Counted from the first letter of the stretch, positions 43,804 through 59,200 are shown. The stretch is 64,000 nucleotides of DNA from Siphonodentalium dalli (GCA_032622095.1 CP136063.1:71591980-71655979), one strand, 5' to 3'. The notes: generated by a model from the sequence alone, not told the origin. Program-made: numbers and translations.

Positions 43804-44769
43804 GTACACGTATGGGCATGTAGCGCCATAGTGGTGTCATGCATATGTTACTGACTGATACCAGGTTTATTTCGTTTCGTTGTTTACTCCAAGCTCACGC
43901 AACGTCCCCAATACCTTACGCGTTATGGTGAACTAAGAACTTATTCTGGTAGAGATTGGGTTTACTCTCAATGTTTTAGTCGTGTTTTTATTGCTGATTA
44001 AAATGCGTCTACGAAAATAGACAACATAAAATACAAGAAAGATAACTCTATATATCCTAGCTCACGCTTCCGAAGTCCATCGCTATGGAATTTAACTATA
44101 GTTAACCGACTATTGACTCATGGAAATGTTGGGCCTGCAACACGCGTTATTTTCCAAACTAGCTGGCGATTTTGTAAATGTTGATAGGCGTAACACATGT
44201 TATTGAATAAACATAGGAAGGCAGGGTAATTCATCGAAATTTATGACAAGTGGTGCAAATTTCAACTTAATGCATATTTTGTTGTGTTTATATTTGGTTA
44301 ATTTCACGACATCGTCAGTTTTAACCAAATATTAGCCATAGTATTATCCGTATAGAACCGATCGAATGAGGAGAGAACCGACTTGATTAAGAGAGAATCC
44401 AAACAAATATCAAAATTCGCGGTTTTCGTCGTTGTTATGACTCGCATAATGAAATTTTCATTATTATTACGCTCAATTGGGGCCACCGATTATGAGGGAA
44501 ATGGAAAAATTAATCGAATTATCAGCTAGATAGCTCAAAAATTACGTGTTAACTGTCAAACACTCGCGAAAATGTATAATGTCGATCATAAATCAGTCAA
44601 GAACCATCACAAACCGGCGATAGAACGACTTCCGATATAACAGTTCCTACAAAGTGATATATAGGGAGAAAATGTTTATACTCACATTATATACCGAATT
44701 AAACGTGGCCCCATGGAGCAGGCGGTGACATACATGTATAATTGACCTTTAAAATCTTCATTTTTGAAG

Positions 44770-44846
44770 GTTTTGTGCCAGTTGTGGAATATCCAGTTTA
44801 TGTGGCGACTAAAGGAGGCATTCTTGGATATACACGGTCTCTAGCC
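44770..44846 (+). CDS. 15-PGDH-like SDR, right copy, exon 5
   Basis: 77 nt between acceptor tttttgaag and donor GTAAGT. GT completes the Gly codon opened in exon 4. It encodes FVPVVEYPVYVATKGGILGY and TRSLA with the YxxxK active site. Equivalent to 1781-1857, with Ile in place of Val after GG. Confidence 0.88.
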
Positions 44847-47800
44847 GTAAGTATATTATGATGTTCTCGATATAATCGTGGGTTTGGTCGATGAGTAATG
44901 TTCATGCCTTAAAATGGTTGTCAGTTATATACATTTGAAGATATGATCACGCATACTGAGTTCGTGGCACTCCGTGCTTCCATAATTTTGGAGCTACGTG
45001 GTCCAGTTGTTAGCGTAAACACAGCGATGTGAGTTCGCAGCGCGTCGTTGGTCTGTCGTGAATCTCCACACAGTGGTGATTTGGCCGCTTCGAGAGACGT
45101 GCAATTATCGGATTATTCGCTATTTCAAATCACGCGCCAAGTTGTGACCCTTGAGCAAGGTCGCTCATACTGTGTCGGCTTCTCACCAATCATGCGTTAA
45201 GCGAATACCAACAGCTTGTCATACTGTTGAGTATCAGAGCATGTTCTGATCAAACTAGAGCAGCGCCTCCAATGGCTGCAGCCGGTTCTTTGGTTGGCTT
45301 TTACAAATGGCTGGGGTAATATTGTAATGTTTAAAGGTCCACTTACTTTTCGAACCCCAATTCGCATTATGTAAAATATATGCCATTTTATATACCATTT
45401 GAAAGAATAAGCTCCAAAACATTGTATTTTAAACTTATTCGAAGTAATAAACTGTGAACATGTTGTTTTTATTGAGAAACTGGTGTCTGTTCTGCGATCA
45501 AGTTTATGCACAAAGTTAATTATTTTCAATGGAAGGGGAATAACTCTATATATCTAATTGAATATACATCTTTAGTTTGAATTCTGTTGCATTCTGGGAG
45601 CCAAAGGGGGGGGGTATTTTATTATTTCAGCTATTTTCTATTACTCTATGGCCACCTCACGAGACACAAACATTCCAAATGGTGAAGAATTATAGTATTT
45701 TAATCATATTTTATGGCTTAGATTGTAATTAAAACCGTATATCGAGGCACAATAAAAACAAAATAATCGGTGATTCGAAAATTAAGTGGGCCTTTAAAAG
45801 CGTTTTAGAACAAGTAATGAGTTAATCGCTATATAAAACTGTCATTGTTATAGAAATATAATATAGAGCAGTCTGTGTGTCCCAAAAACTAAAAGTTTTA
45901 ACCTTGTATCTTGATAGGTTTTTTAAGCTCACCTGCCTGAGACGAATGCTCCGGTTGAGCTATAGTCATCACCCCTCGTCCGTCCGTCCGTCCGTCCGTC
46001 AAGAATCATCTTATCTAGAACCATACGACCGAATGCATTCATATTTGCTGTGGATGTTCCCTAGGTGACTCACATTCATATTTGTTCAAATGAGGTCACC
46101 AGGTCAAATAGTTGCGAAGCTACGACCATAACTCTTCCCTACCATAGTAATTCTTCAAACAACTCCTTCTCAAGTTCCATTGGGCCGAATGGGTTCATAT
46201 TTGGTATAAAGGGTCATTGGGTGACTGGTTCAGATTGGTTCAAATGAGGTCACTGGGTCGAATGTGGGCGGAGCCAGTGACATAACTCAAAAACAAAATT
46301 CAGATTCAATCCCTTGCTCAATTTAACAAATTAAAAAAAAAAATAACACCGCTATAACATCCGCAAATTTATGAAACTTTAATCTTTAATGAAATTACGG
46401 AAACGATCCATTACCCCCTCCCACATGGTCCAGACCCCGCCCTGCCCCCAACCAATAGCCTTTCCAGTCCATATCATCTCCCAACTTCTAACTTACCTCT
46501 CTCACCAGGAGCAGATATTATATTTTTTAGTTACATTTTCCCTCTGTTCAGTTTCTATATCCCATATTTTGCAGAAGATACAATGCGTAATCGAAGTGCC
46601 CAAATGGGTGTACATCACCAACTTCGACTGGAGAAGTTCCAACTATTGAGCCTTGCGGAATAGCGTCATTAAATTCACCCTTTGGGGACCTCATTCTGCA
46701 AACGTCAGACACACTAAATTCAGACTTGGCTGTTCCCATATTATTTTCTTAACCACCACTTAACCAGGTGAAATCATACCCTGATTTTCCAAAGAAAAAT
46801 TGGGGGTTATATTGGATTGAATTTGTCTGTCTGTCGGGCTGTCGTTCAACCTGTCTCTTTGTTGAGATGTCTATCCATCAACAATTGTTTTGTTCTCCAG
46901 GTCCATATTAAAGACGGAATGGGTTTATATATTTTGGTGTGGATGTTCCCTAGGTGAATCATAATCATATTTGTTCAAATATATTCATCAAATAGGTGTA
47001 AAGCCAGGGCTATAACTCTTTCCCTATTTAGCTTATATTTGGTATGGAGAGTCCTTGTGTGATAGGGTTCAGGTTTGTTCAAATGTGGTAACATTTTAGG
47101 AAACTTTTGAGGAAAATAAATTCACTTCAACTATTAAATCAACCCTTTGAAATTATTAGATGAATGGATCTCATAGATGGGGATTCACATTTGTTCAAAT
47201 AGGGGCAGCGATAAGAGGTTTAACTCTCCCCACCCACCGTACCTGTATCTATGCTGTTCGATTCCTAATTATTGCTAAGCTGCCTGGTGGGGGCAATGGG
47301 GAGGGAGTGTGGAGGGGTGGAGTTTTTATCAAACTTTCAACAGTTGAAAATTTCATGCCTGATACAACATTAGTTGTAGATTAGAATTTCACAACAAAAA
47401 TAGGTTAGAATGTTCTCATAGTTTGACTCGATTTGCCAAGCAGTATGTTTTAAACCAACAGTCCATACGTTCCTACTTCTGGTTAAACTGTTGGACCGAA
47501 ATTTTAACTTTATTGGGGATGTTAGGTTGGAAATTTAAAAATGTTTGAGAGCTTGACAAGTTATAAAAGAGGGAAGTGCAAAATAAATTTTGTAAACTTA
47601 GTACTGTGGTCTGGTTGTCTTGTTTAACAAGACAGTCAATGAATGTGGAGACGCTCACAAGAATGTAAAGACTGAGCAGACTGGGACTCGGAAGACCATA
47701 AGAGTTAGTACTTGTCAAATTCACTTAACAATAAGTAGTTCTAAAGAGGGACGTAGCATAGAGGGTCTCCGTTGAGCAGTGGCGTGTCCACCTTGAAATC

Positions 47801-50114
47801 TGGTCCTGATGCCCCACCCCACATAGTCCATAGTCTGCTCCTTCCCAACTGAAATAAACACACTACCAAGTTCGTAAAATTTCTTTGCACGTGTTGGAAT
47901 TTTACAACTGATACCTCAAGCTTTCCTAACTGTTGCAAAGTTACAACTTGACATGCCCCCTTTTTTAATGGTGGACCCAATTTCAATAAAAATTTGATCC
48001 CAACTCTCCATAGGCCATAGAGACCAAATGCCATTTCTTGATTGGTCGACAATAGGCCTGATGGCTCCTGAGGAGGAGCCATTTTTAGAATTACTATGGG
48101 GAAGAGTTATGTCCCTGGTCGCACCCTATTTGACCTGGTGAACCCATTTGAAAACAAATCTGAATCCCAAGGACTCTCTATACCAAAATATATGCTTATT
48201 ATGCCAAATGGTTCTTGACAAGATGTTTTAAGGATAACCAATGAGAGAAAGAGTTATGTCCGTGGCTCTGACCCTATTTGACCCAGTGATCACACTCTGA
48301 ATCAAATCTGAATCCTAGTCACCCATAAGCTGAATACAGTGAATAGGCCTGATGGTTCTTGATAGGAAGACATTTTAAGAATATTTAACATCCCTGGCTC
48401 CGCCCTTATTTGACCCGGTTAACTCATTCTAACACATCTGTAAACCTGTCACACAAGGACCTTCCATATAAATTATAAGCTAAATAGCCCCGATGATTCT
48501 TGAGAAGATGTTTCAAGAATTACTTTGGAGTTTGGATGGAAAGAGTTAGGTCCCTAGCTATGCCACATTTTTGACCATGTGACCCCATTTGAACAGAACT
48601 GAATTCTAACCACCTAGGGACCATCCAAACAAAATATGTCTCAATTCTTCATCACAGTAAGCTAATCAAAATGCCTCCTTCTTTCTCATCCAGTTTCCCA
48701 TGTGTAATTGCCTGAGAAAACGGGTATTTAGTTTTACTGGCCTAACTGTCATATTCATCATTCACACTTGGCCTTGGGAGTTTGTTATCATAAGCCTTAG
48801 GTCATGTATATACAAACTCTCTAACAGGCAGAGTCATAGGGTATTAATCAATGGAGCTATCACTCCAATCAGATTTTGTAAACACGGCCATTTCATTTAT
48901 TACCTTATAATCAATGTGACTTATATATGGTGTTAAGTAAACATTCTGTGATCGCAGGCACCTTCCTCTTATATCATAGAGCTCTGAGTATCTGCTGTTT
49001 TCATGTTCTTGATTTTAGACTGATTTAAACCAAGTATTTTGTTGAGTCAACTTGGTGGATGCTATAATGGTGTTATTTTTTTTTTTTAATTTAAAAGTAT
49101 AAAAAAAAAAAAAACAATTAAATTGAGCAAAATATTAATCTCAATTAATTTGAAAAAAAAATGATTTGGGGGGGGGGGGTTGTTAAATTGAGCAAGGAGC
49201 TCAATCTAAACAAAAATATTCAGAGTTGTATCCCTGACTCTGCCCCTATTTGACCCAGTGACCCTATTTGAGCTAATCTGAACCCCAGTCACACAAGGAG
49301 GCTCCATACCAAATATAAGCTAAATCGGCCCAATTGTTCTTGAGAAGAAGTCATTCTAATCATTACTATGAAGGAATAGAGTTATGACCCTATTAAGTTA
49401 TTTTTGTCAAGTACTGACAGCCTCGCTGGTTTGGAAGTAAATTTAACCCTGCTCGCGCGGAATAAGCCATGCATACGCCGTTTGTTGAATCTATATATAT
49501 CAGTGTCTATCAGTGAATAGGAATGCTGCTGAACTTGTATTATCTGTTCGAATGTTTGTCATCTGTTTGTAGTTCCTGAATATCCATTTAGATGAATAAG
49601 TGACTATTCCAATGTCTAAGTTTATAACTGTTATCATCCATTCAGTAATATAAAAGTCTGTAAAAATATCACCACCAAGATGAACATGCAGATATAGATA
49701 TAGATAAAAGTTGGTTTTCGTATTCATTTCTGATAGTTCTCCAATAAACCATTGATGTAAACTAAACTGTGATTTGTCACCAAACATCGCTAATCGTGCA
49801 TGAGGTAAGTTAAAATATGTTTGTCCGAGTATGATTTGCAAAATATTTTTCAATACCTTTTCCAATGTTTATTGTCAAGTTTTGATTAAACTGTGGTGCC
49901 TTATTGGACTAATTGGACTGTTGCTGGTAATTTCACTGTAACAGTAATGGTTACATAATAATGGTTTTGACATACGAAATCTAATTACTGGAGTCATTAA
50001 TGGGGAACATAACAACAAAGTCAATATATTTGTTCATGTTTTATGGAAAATATATCATTTGTGACCTGTCATGAATCCATGCACTTCGAAAGCATTGAGT
50101 CACTCTAATTTCAG
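44847..50114 (+). other. Intron 5 of right SDR copy
   Basis: 5.27 kb, colinear with the left intron 5. It carries the same (CGTC)6 run (45977-46000) and modular repeats (about 46040-49400), but lacks the second arm of the left-copy palindrome. ORFs at 45197-45529 (-) and 49500-49865 (-) mirror the left copies, with nonconservative changes. Confidence 0.8.
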
Positions 50115-50260
50115 CTGAGACCTGATATGAAGAAGCACAACATCAGACTACACGTGATCTGTCCATGGCTCGTTGCTACCCAGTTAGGACTTGGGAACAC
50201 TAAAGATCTGTCACCAGATAGCAACACCAGTAAGATGATCAAGTGTGGTGGTACGGCTAG
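50115..50260 (+). CDS. 15-PGDH-like SDR, right copy, exon 6
   Basis: 146 nt between acceptor ctctaatttcag and donor GTTAGT (50261). Same protein reading as the left exon 6; the visible difference, GAT for GAC, is silent. It ends with AG awaiting a terminal exon beyond 64000. The intron that follows is at least 13.7 kb of minisatellite. Unspliced read-through adds 18 codons and stops at TAG 50313-50315, as in the left copy. Confidence 0.87.
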
Positions 50261-53200
50261 GTTAGTAACCATGGTAACGTTATCAATATATATACAAGTA
50301 TGGGGGTATGGCTAGGTTAGTAACGCTATCAATATATATACAAGTATGGGGGTATGGTGGGGTTAGTAACGCTATCAATATACATGTATAGACAAGTATG
50401 GGGGCATGGTGAGGTTAGTAACGCTATCAACATATAGACAAGTACGGGGTATGTCGAGGTTAGTAATGCTATCAATATATAGACACGTACGGGATATGTC
50501 GAGGTTAGTAATGCTATCAATATATAGACAAGTACGGGGGTATGGTGAGGTTAGTAACTCTATCAATATATAGACAAGTACCGGGCATGGTAAGGTTAGT
50601 AACAATATCAGTAGGAAAGTACGGTGGTATATATGGTGGGGTTAGTAACGCTATCAATATATAGACAAGTACGGAGGTATAGTGATGTTAGTAAAGCTTT
50701 CAATACATAGGTTGTTTGGTGGGGTTAGTAACGCTATCAACAGGCAAGTGCGGGGGTATGCTGATGTTAGTAACGCTATCAATAGGAAAGTACGGGGGTA
50801 TGGTGAGGTTAGTAACGCTGTCGATATGAAAGTACATGTACGGTGGTATGGTGAGGTTAGTAACGATATCAATATAGGCAAGTGCGGAGTGTGGTGATGT
50901 TAGTAACGATATCAATAGGCAAGTATGGGGATATGGTGACGTTAATAACGCTATTAATATAGGCAAGTATGGGGATATGGTGACGTTATTAACGCTATTA
51001 ATATAGGCAAGTATGGGGATATAAGGTGAGGTTAGTAACTCTATCAATATATATAGGCAAGTGCGGGGTATATATGGTGGGGCTAGTAACGCTATCAATA
51101 TATAGACAAGTACGGTGGTATGGTAGGGTAAGTAACGCTATCAATAGGCAAGTACGGGGTATGGAGAGGTTAGTAACGCTATAAAAAGGCAAGTACGAGG
51201 TATGGTGAGGTTAGTAACGCTATCAATAGGCAAGTACGGGTACGGTGAGGTTAGTAACGCTATCAGTAGGCACGTACGGGGTATGGTGAGGTTAGTAACG
51301 CTATCAGTAGGCAAGTAAGGGGTATGGAAAGGTTACTAACGCTATCAATAGGCAAGTACGGGGTAGGGTGAGGTTAGTAATGCTATACATCTATATATAG
51401 CACAATAAGGGTATGGATAGGTTAGTAACGCTATCAGTAGGCAATTGCGATTATGGAGAGGTTAGTAACGCTATCAGTAGGCAAGTACGGGGTATGATGA
51501 GGTTAGTAATGCTATACATCTATATATAGCAAAGTAAGGGGTATGGAGAGGTTAGTAACGCTATAAAAATGCAAGTACGCGGTATGGTGAGGTTAGTAAC
51601 GCTATCAATAGGCAAGTACTGGGTACGGTGATGTTAGTAACGCTATAAAAATGCAAGTACGGGGTATGGTGAGGTTAGTAACGCTATCAGTAGGCAAGTA
51701 CGGGGTATGTAGAGGTTAGTAACGCTATCAATAGGCAAGTACGGGGTATGGTGAGGTTAGTAGTGCTATACATATATATAGCAAAGTAAGGGGTATGGAG
51801 AGGTTAGTAACGCTATAAAAAGGCAAGTACGGGGTGTGGTGAGGTTAGTAACGCTATCAATAGGCAAGTACGGGGTACGGTGATATTATTAACGCAATCA
51901 GTAGGCAAGTAAGGGGTATGGAGAAGTTAGTAACGCTATAAAAAGGCATGTACGGGGTATGGTGAGGTTACTAACGCTATCAGTAGGCAAGTACGGGGTA
52001 TGTAGAGGTTAGTAACGCTATCAGTAGGCAAGTACGGGGGTATAATGAGGTTAGTAATGCTATACATAAAACTATAGCGAAGTAAGGGGTATGGACATGT
52101 TAGCAACGCTATCAGTAGGCAAGTAAGGGGTATATATGGTGGGGCTAGTAACGCTATCAATAGGCAAGTACGGGGTACGGTGAGGCAAGTAACGCCATCA
52201 ATAGGCAAGTACGGGGTATGTATAGGTTAGTAACGCTATCAATGGGCAAGTACGGGGTATGGAGCGGTTAGTAACGCTATCAATAGGCAAGTACGGGGTA
52301 CGGTGAGGTTAGTAACGCTATCAGTAGGCAAGTACGGGGTATAATGAGGTTAGTAAAGCTATACATATAACTATAGCGAAGTAAGGGGTATGTAGAGGTT
52401 AGTAACGCTATCAGTAGGCAAGTAAGGGGTATATATGGTGGGGCTAGTAACGCTAAAAATAGGCAAGTACGGGGTACGGTGAGGCTTGTAACGCTATCAA
52501 TAGGCAAGTACGGGGTATGGATAGGATAGTAACGCTATCAATAGGCAAGTACGGGGTACGGAGCGGTTAGTAACGCTATCAATAGGCAAGTACGGGGTAC
52601 GGTGAGGTTAGTAACGCTATCAGTAGGCAAGGACGGGGGTATAATGCGGTTAGTAATGCTATACATATAACTATTGCGAAGTAAGGTGTATGTAGAGGTT
52701 AGTAACGCTATCAATAGGCAAGTACGGGGTACGGAGCGGTTAGTAACGCTATCAATAGGCAAGTACGGGGTACGGTGAGGTTAGTAACGCTATCAGTAGG
52801 CAAGTACGGGGGTATAATGAGGTTAGTAATGCTATACATATAACTATAGCGAAGTAAGGGGTTTGTAGAGGTTAGTAACGCTAACAATAGGCAAGTATGG
52901 GGGTATGGAGGGGTTAGTAATGCTACCAGTAGGCAAGTAAGGGGTATGGAGAGGATAGAAACGATATCAGTAGGCAAGTACGGGTATGGTGAGGTTAGTA
53001 GTGCTATCAGTAGGCAAGTATGGGGCATGGTGAGGTTAGTAATGCTATCAGTAGGCAAGTACGGGGTATGATGAGGTTAGTAATGCTATACATCTATATA
53101 TAGCAAAGTAAGGGGTATGGAGAGGTTAGTAACGCTATCAATAGGCAAGTATGGGGGTATGGAGGGGTTAGTAATGCTATACATATATATATAGCAAAGT

Positions 53201-56200
53201 AAGGGGTATGGAGAGGTTAGTAACGCTATCAATAGGCAAGTACGGGGTATGGTGAGGTTAGTAATGCTATACATCTATATATAGCAAAGTAAGGGGTATG
53301 GAGAGGTTATTAACGCTATCAATAGGCAAGTACGGGGTATGGTTATGTTAGTAACGCCACCAGTATGCAAGTAATGGGTATGGAGAGGTTAGTAACGCTA
53401 TCAGTAGGCAAGTAAGGGGTATGGAGAGGTTAGTAACGCTATAAAAAGGCAAGTACGGGGTATGTAGAGGTTAGTAACGCTATCATTAGGCAAGTACGGT
53501 GTATGTAGAGGTTATTAAGGCTATCACTAGGCAAGTACGGGGTATGGTGAGGTTAGTAGTGCTATACATCTATATATAGGCAAGTACGGTGTATGGAGAG
53601 GTTAGTAACGCTATCAGTAGGCAAGTAAGGGGTTTATATGGTGGGGCTAGTAACGCTTCAATTGGCAAGTTCGGGGTACGGTGAGGCTAGTAACGCCATC
53701 AATAGTCAAGTACGGGGTATGGGTGGGTTAGTAACGCTATCAATAGGCAAGTACGGGGTATGGAGCGGTTAGTAACGCTATCAATAGGCAAGTACGGGGT
53801 ACGGTGAGGTTAGTAACGCTATCAATAGGCAAGTACGGGTACGGTGAGGTTAGTAACGCTATCAGTAGGCACGTACGGGGTATGGTGAGGTTAGTAACGC
53901 TATCAGTAGGCAAGTAAGGGGTATGGAAAGGTTACTAACGCTATCAATAGGCAAGTACGGGGTAGGGTGAGGTTAGTAATGCTATACATCTATATATAGC
54001 ACAGTAAGGGTATGGATAGGTTAGTAACGCTATCAGTAGGCAATTGCGATTATGGAGAGGTTAGTAACGCTATCAGTAGGCAAGTACGGGGTATGATGAG
54101 GTTAGTAATGCTATACATCTATATATAGCAAAGTAAGGGGTATGGAGAGGTTAGTAACGCTATAAAAATGCAAGTACGCGGTATGGTGAGGTTAGTAACA
54201 ATATCAGTAGGAAAGTACGGTGGTATATATGGTGGGGTTAGTAACGCTATCAATATATAGACAAGTACGGAGGTATAGTGATGTTAGTAAAGCTTTCAAT
54301 ACATAGGTTGTTTGGTGGGGTTAGTAACGCTATCAACAGGCAAGTGCGGGGGTATGCTGATGTTAGTAACGCTATCAATAGGAAAGTACGGGGGTATGGT
54401 GAGGTTAGTAACGCTGTCGATATGAAAGTACATGTACGGTGGTATGGTGAGGTTAGTAACGATATCAATATAGGCAAGTGCGGAGTGTGGTGATGTTAGT
54501 AACGATATCAATAGGCAAGTATGGGGATATGGTGACGTTAATAACGCTATTAATATAGGCAATTATGGGGATATGGTGACGTTATTAACGCTATTAATAT
54601 AGGCAAGTATGGGGATATAAGGTGAGGTTAGTAACTCTATCAATATATATAGGCAAGTGCGGGGTATATATGGTGGGGCTAGTAACGCTATCAATATATA
54701 GACAAGTACGGTGGTATGGTAGGGTAAGTAACGCTATCAATAGGCAAGTACGGGGTATGGAGAGGTTAGTAACGCTATAAAAAGGCAAGTACGAGGTATG
54801 GTGAGGTTAGTAACGCTATCAATAGGCAAGTACGGGTACGGTGAGGTTAGTAACGCTATCAGTAGGCACGTACGGGGTATGGTGAGGTTAGTAACGCTAT
54901 CAGTAGGCAAGTAAGGGGTATGGAAAGGTTACTAACGCTATCAATAGGCAAGTACGGGGTAGGGTGAGGTTAGTAATGCTATACATCTATATATAGCACA
55001 GTAAGGGTATGGATAGGTTAGTAACGCTATCAGTAGGCAATTGCGATTATGGAGAGGTTAGTAACGCTATCAGTAGGCAAGTACGGGGTATGATGAGGTT
55101 AGTAATGCTATACATCTATATATAGCAAAGTAAGGGGTATGGAGTGGTTAGTAACGCTATAAAAATGCCAGTACGCGGTATGGTGAGGTTAGTAACGCTA
55201 TCAATAGGCAAGTACTTGGTACGGTGATGTTAGTAACGCTATAAAAATGCAAGTACGGGGTATGGTGAGGTTAGTAACGCTATCAGTAGGCAAGTACGGG
55301 GTATGTAGAGGTTAGTAACGCTATCAATAGGCAAGTACGGGGTATGGTGAGGTTAGTAGTGCTATACATATATATAGCAAAGTAAGGGGTATGGAGAGGT
55401 TAGTAACGCTATAAAAAGGCAAGTACGGGGTGTGGTGAGGTTAGTAACGCTATCAATAGGCAAGTACGGGGTACGGTGATATTAGTAACGCAATCAGTAG
55501 GCAAGTAAGGGGTATGGAGAAGTTAGTAACGCTATAAAAAGGCATGTACGGGGTATGGTGAGGTTACTAACGCTATCAGTAGGCAAGTACGGGGTATGTA
55601 GAGGTTAGTAACGCTATCAGTAGGCAAGTACGGGGGTATAATGAGGTTAGTAATGCTATACATAAAACTATAGCGAAGTAAGGGGTATGGACATGTTAGC
55701 AACGCTATCAGTAGGCAAGTAAGGGGTATATATGGTGGGGCTAGTAACGCTATCAATAGGCAAGTACGGGGTACGGTGAGGCAAGTAACGCCATCAATAG
55801 GCAAGTACGGGGTATGTATAGGTTAGTAACGCTATCAATGGGCAAGTACGGGGTATGGAGCGGTTAGTAACGCTATCAATAGGCAAGTACGGGGTACGGT
55901 GAGGTTAGTAACGCTATCAGTAGGCAAGTACGGGGTATAATGAGGTTAGTAAAGCTATACATATAACTATAGCGAAGTAAGGGGTATGTAGAGGTTAGTA
56001 ACGCTATCAGTAGGCAAGTAAGGGGTATATATGGTGGGGCTAGTAACGCTAAAAATAGGCAAGTACGGGGTACGGTGAGGCTTGTAACGCTATCAATAGG
56101 CAAGTACGGGGTATGGATAGGATAGTAACGCTATCAATAGGCAAGTACGGGGTACGGAGCGGTTAGTAACGCTATCAATAGGCAAGTACGGGGTACGGTG

Positions 56201-59200
56201 AGGTTAGTAACGCTATCAGTAGGCAAGGACGGGGGTATAATGCGGTTAGTAATGCTATACATATAACTATTGCGAAGTAAGGTGTATGTAGAGGTTAGTA
56301 ACGCTATCAGTAGGCAAGTACGGGGGTATAATGAGGTTAGTAATGCTATACATATAACTATAGCGAAGTAAGGGGTTTGTAGAGGTTAGTAACGCTAACA
56401 ATAGGCAAGTATGGGGGTATGGAAGGGTTAGTAATGCTACCAGTAGGCAAGTAAGGGGTATGGAGAGGATAGAAACGATATCAGTAGGCAAGTACGGGTA
56501 TGGTGAGGTTAGTAGTGCTATCAGTAGGCAAGTATGGGGCATGGTGAGGTTAGTAATGCTATCAGTAGGCAAGTACGGGGTATGATGAGGTTAGTAATGC
56601 TATACATCTATATATAGCAAAGTAAGGGGTATGGAGAGGTTAGTAACGCTATCAATAGGCAAGTATGGGGGTATGGAGGGGTTAGTAATGCTATACATAT
56701 ATATATAGCAAAGTAAGGGGTATGGAGAGGTTAGTAACGCTATCAATAGGCAAGTACGGGGTATGGTGAGGTTAGTAATGCTATACATCTATATATAGCA
56801 AAGTAAGGGGTATGGAGAGGTTATTAACGCTATCAATAGGCAAGTACGGGGTATGGTTATGTTAGTAACGCCACCAGTAGGCAAGTAATGGGTATGGAGA
56901 GGTTAGTAACGCTATCAGTAGGCACGTAAGGGGTATGGAGAGGTTAGTAACGCTATAAAAAGGCAAGTACGGGGTATGTAGAGGTTAGTAACGCTATCAT
57001 TAGGCAAGTACGGTGTATGTAGAGGTTATTAAGGCTATCACTAGGCAAGTACGGGGTATGGTGAGGTTAGTAGTGCTATACATCTATATATAGGCAAGTA
57101 CGGTGTATGGAGAGGTTAGTAACGCTATCAGTAGGCAAGTAAGGGGTATATATGGTGGGGCTAGTAACGCTTCAATTGGCAAGTTCGGGGTACGGTGAGG
57201 CTAGTAACGCCATCAATAGTCAAGTACGGGGTATGGGTGGGTTAGTAACGCTATCAATAGGCAAGTACGGGGTATGGAGCGGTTAGTAACGCTATCAATA
57301 GGCAAGTACGGGGTACGGTGAGGTTAGTAACGCTATCAATAGGCAAGTACGGGTACGGTGAGGTTAGTAACGCTATCAGTAGGCACGTACGGGGTATGGT
57401 GAGGTTAGTAACGCTATCAGTAGGCAAGTAAGGGGTATGGAAAGGTTACTAACGCTATCAATAGGCAAGTACGGGGTAGGGTGAGGTTAGTAATGCTATA
57501 CATCTATATATAGCACAGTAAGGGTATGGATAGGTTAGTAACGCTATCAGTAGGCAATTGCGATTATGGAGAGGTTAGTAACGCTATCAGTAGGCAAGTA
57601 CGGGGTATGATGAGGTTAGTAATGCTATACATCTATATATAGCAAAGTAAGGGGTATGGAGAGGTTAGTAACGCTATAAAAATGCAAGTACGCGGTATGG
57701 TGAGGTTAGTAACGCTATCAATAGGCAAGTACTGGGTACGGTGATGTTAGTAACGCTATAAAAATGCAAGTACGGGGTATGGTGAGGTTAGTAACGCTAT
57801 CAGTAGGCAAGTACGGGGTATGTAGAGGTTAGTAACGCTATCAATAGGCAAGTACGGGGTATGGTGAGGTTAGTAGTGCTATACATATATAAAGCAAAGT
57901 AAGGGGTATGGAGAGGTTAGTAACGCTATAAAAAGGCAAGTACGGGGTGTGGTGAGGTTAGTAACGCTATCAATAGGCAAGTACGGGGTACGGTGATATT
58001 AGTAACGCAATCAGTAGGCAAGTAAGGGGTATGGAGAAGTTAGTAACGCTATAAAAAGGCATGTACGGGGTATGGTGAGGTTACTAACGCTATCAGTAGG
58101 CAAGTACGGGGTATGTAGAGGTTAGTAACGCTATCAGTAGACAAGTACGGGGGTATAATGAGGTTAGTAATGCTATACATAAAACTATAGCGAAGTAAGG
58201 GGTATGGACATGTTAGCAACGCTATCAGTAGGCAAGTAAGGGGTATATATGGTGGGGCTAGTAACGCTATCAATAGGCAAGTACGGGGTACGGTGAGGCA
58301 AGTAACGCCATCAATAGGCAAGTACGGGGTATGTATAGGTTAGTAACGCTATCAATAGGCAAGTACGGGGTATGGAGCGGTTAGTAACGCTATCAATAGG
58401 CAAGTACGGGGTACGGTGAGGTTAGTAACGCTATCAGTAGGCAAGTACGGGGTATAATGAGGTTAGTAAAGCTATACATATAACTATAGCGAAGTAAGGG
58501 GTATGTAGAGGTTAGTAACGCTATCAGTAGGCAAGTAAGGGGTATATATGGTGGGGCTAGTAACGCTATAAATAGGCAAGTACGGGGTACGGTGAGGCTT
58601 GTAACGCTATCAATAGGCAAGTACGGGGTATGGATAGGATAGTAACGCTATCAATAGGCAAGTACGGGGTACGGAGCGGTTAGTAACGCTATCAATAGGC
58701 AAGTACGGGGTACGGTGAGGTTAGTAACGCTATCAGTAGGCAAGGACGGGGGTATAATGCGGTTAGTAATGCTATACATATAACTATTGCGAAGTAAGGT
58801 GTATGTAGAGGTTAGTAACGCTATCAGTAGGCAAGTACGGGGGTATAATGAGGTTAGTAATGCTATACATATAACTATAGCGAAGTAAGGGGTTTGTAGA
58901 GGTTAGTAACGCTAACAATAGGCAAGTATGGGGGTATGGAGGGGTTAGTAATGCTACCAGTAGGCAAGTAAGGGGTATGGAGAGGATAGAAACGATATCA
59001 GTAGGCAAGTACGGGGTATGGTGAGGTTAGTAGTGCTATCAGTAGGCAAGTATGGGGCATGGTGAGGTTAGTAATGCTATCAGTAGGCAAGTACGGGGTA
59101 TGATGAGGTTAGTAATGCTATACATCTATATATAGCAAAGTAAGGGGTATGGAGAGGTTAGTAACGCTATCAATAGGCAAGTATGGGGGTATGGAGGGAT

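Larger units (their letters stand above)
43862..51150 (+). repeat. Right copy of tandem segmental duplication (collinear part)
   Basis: Matches 875-8160 at high identity through the intron 4 end, exon 5, intron 5, exon 6 and the first ~850 bp of minisatellite. After that the two arrays differ. Confidence 0.9.

Noticed and set aside
50700-51098. Minus-strand ORFs of 60-132 codons throughout the minisatellite (TNLTIPRTCLLIALL-like proteins)
   Set aside because: They follow the ~41 bp unit, whose antisense is stop-poor, and switch frames from unit to unit. Lengths vary with local variants and no family or start context is consistent, so they are repeat by-products.
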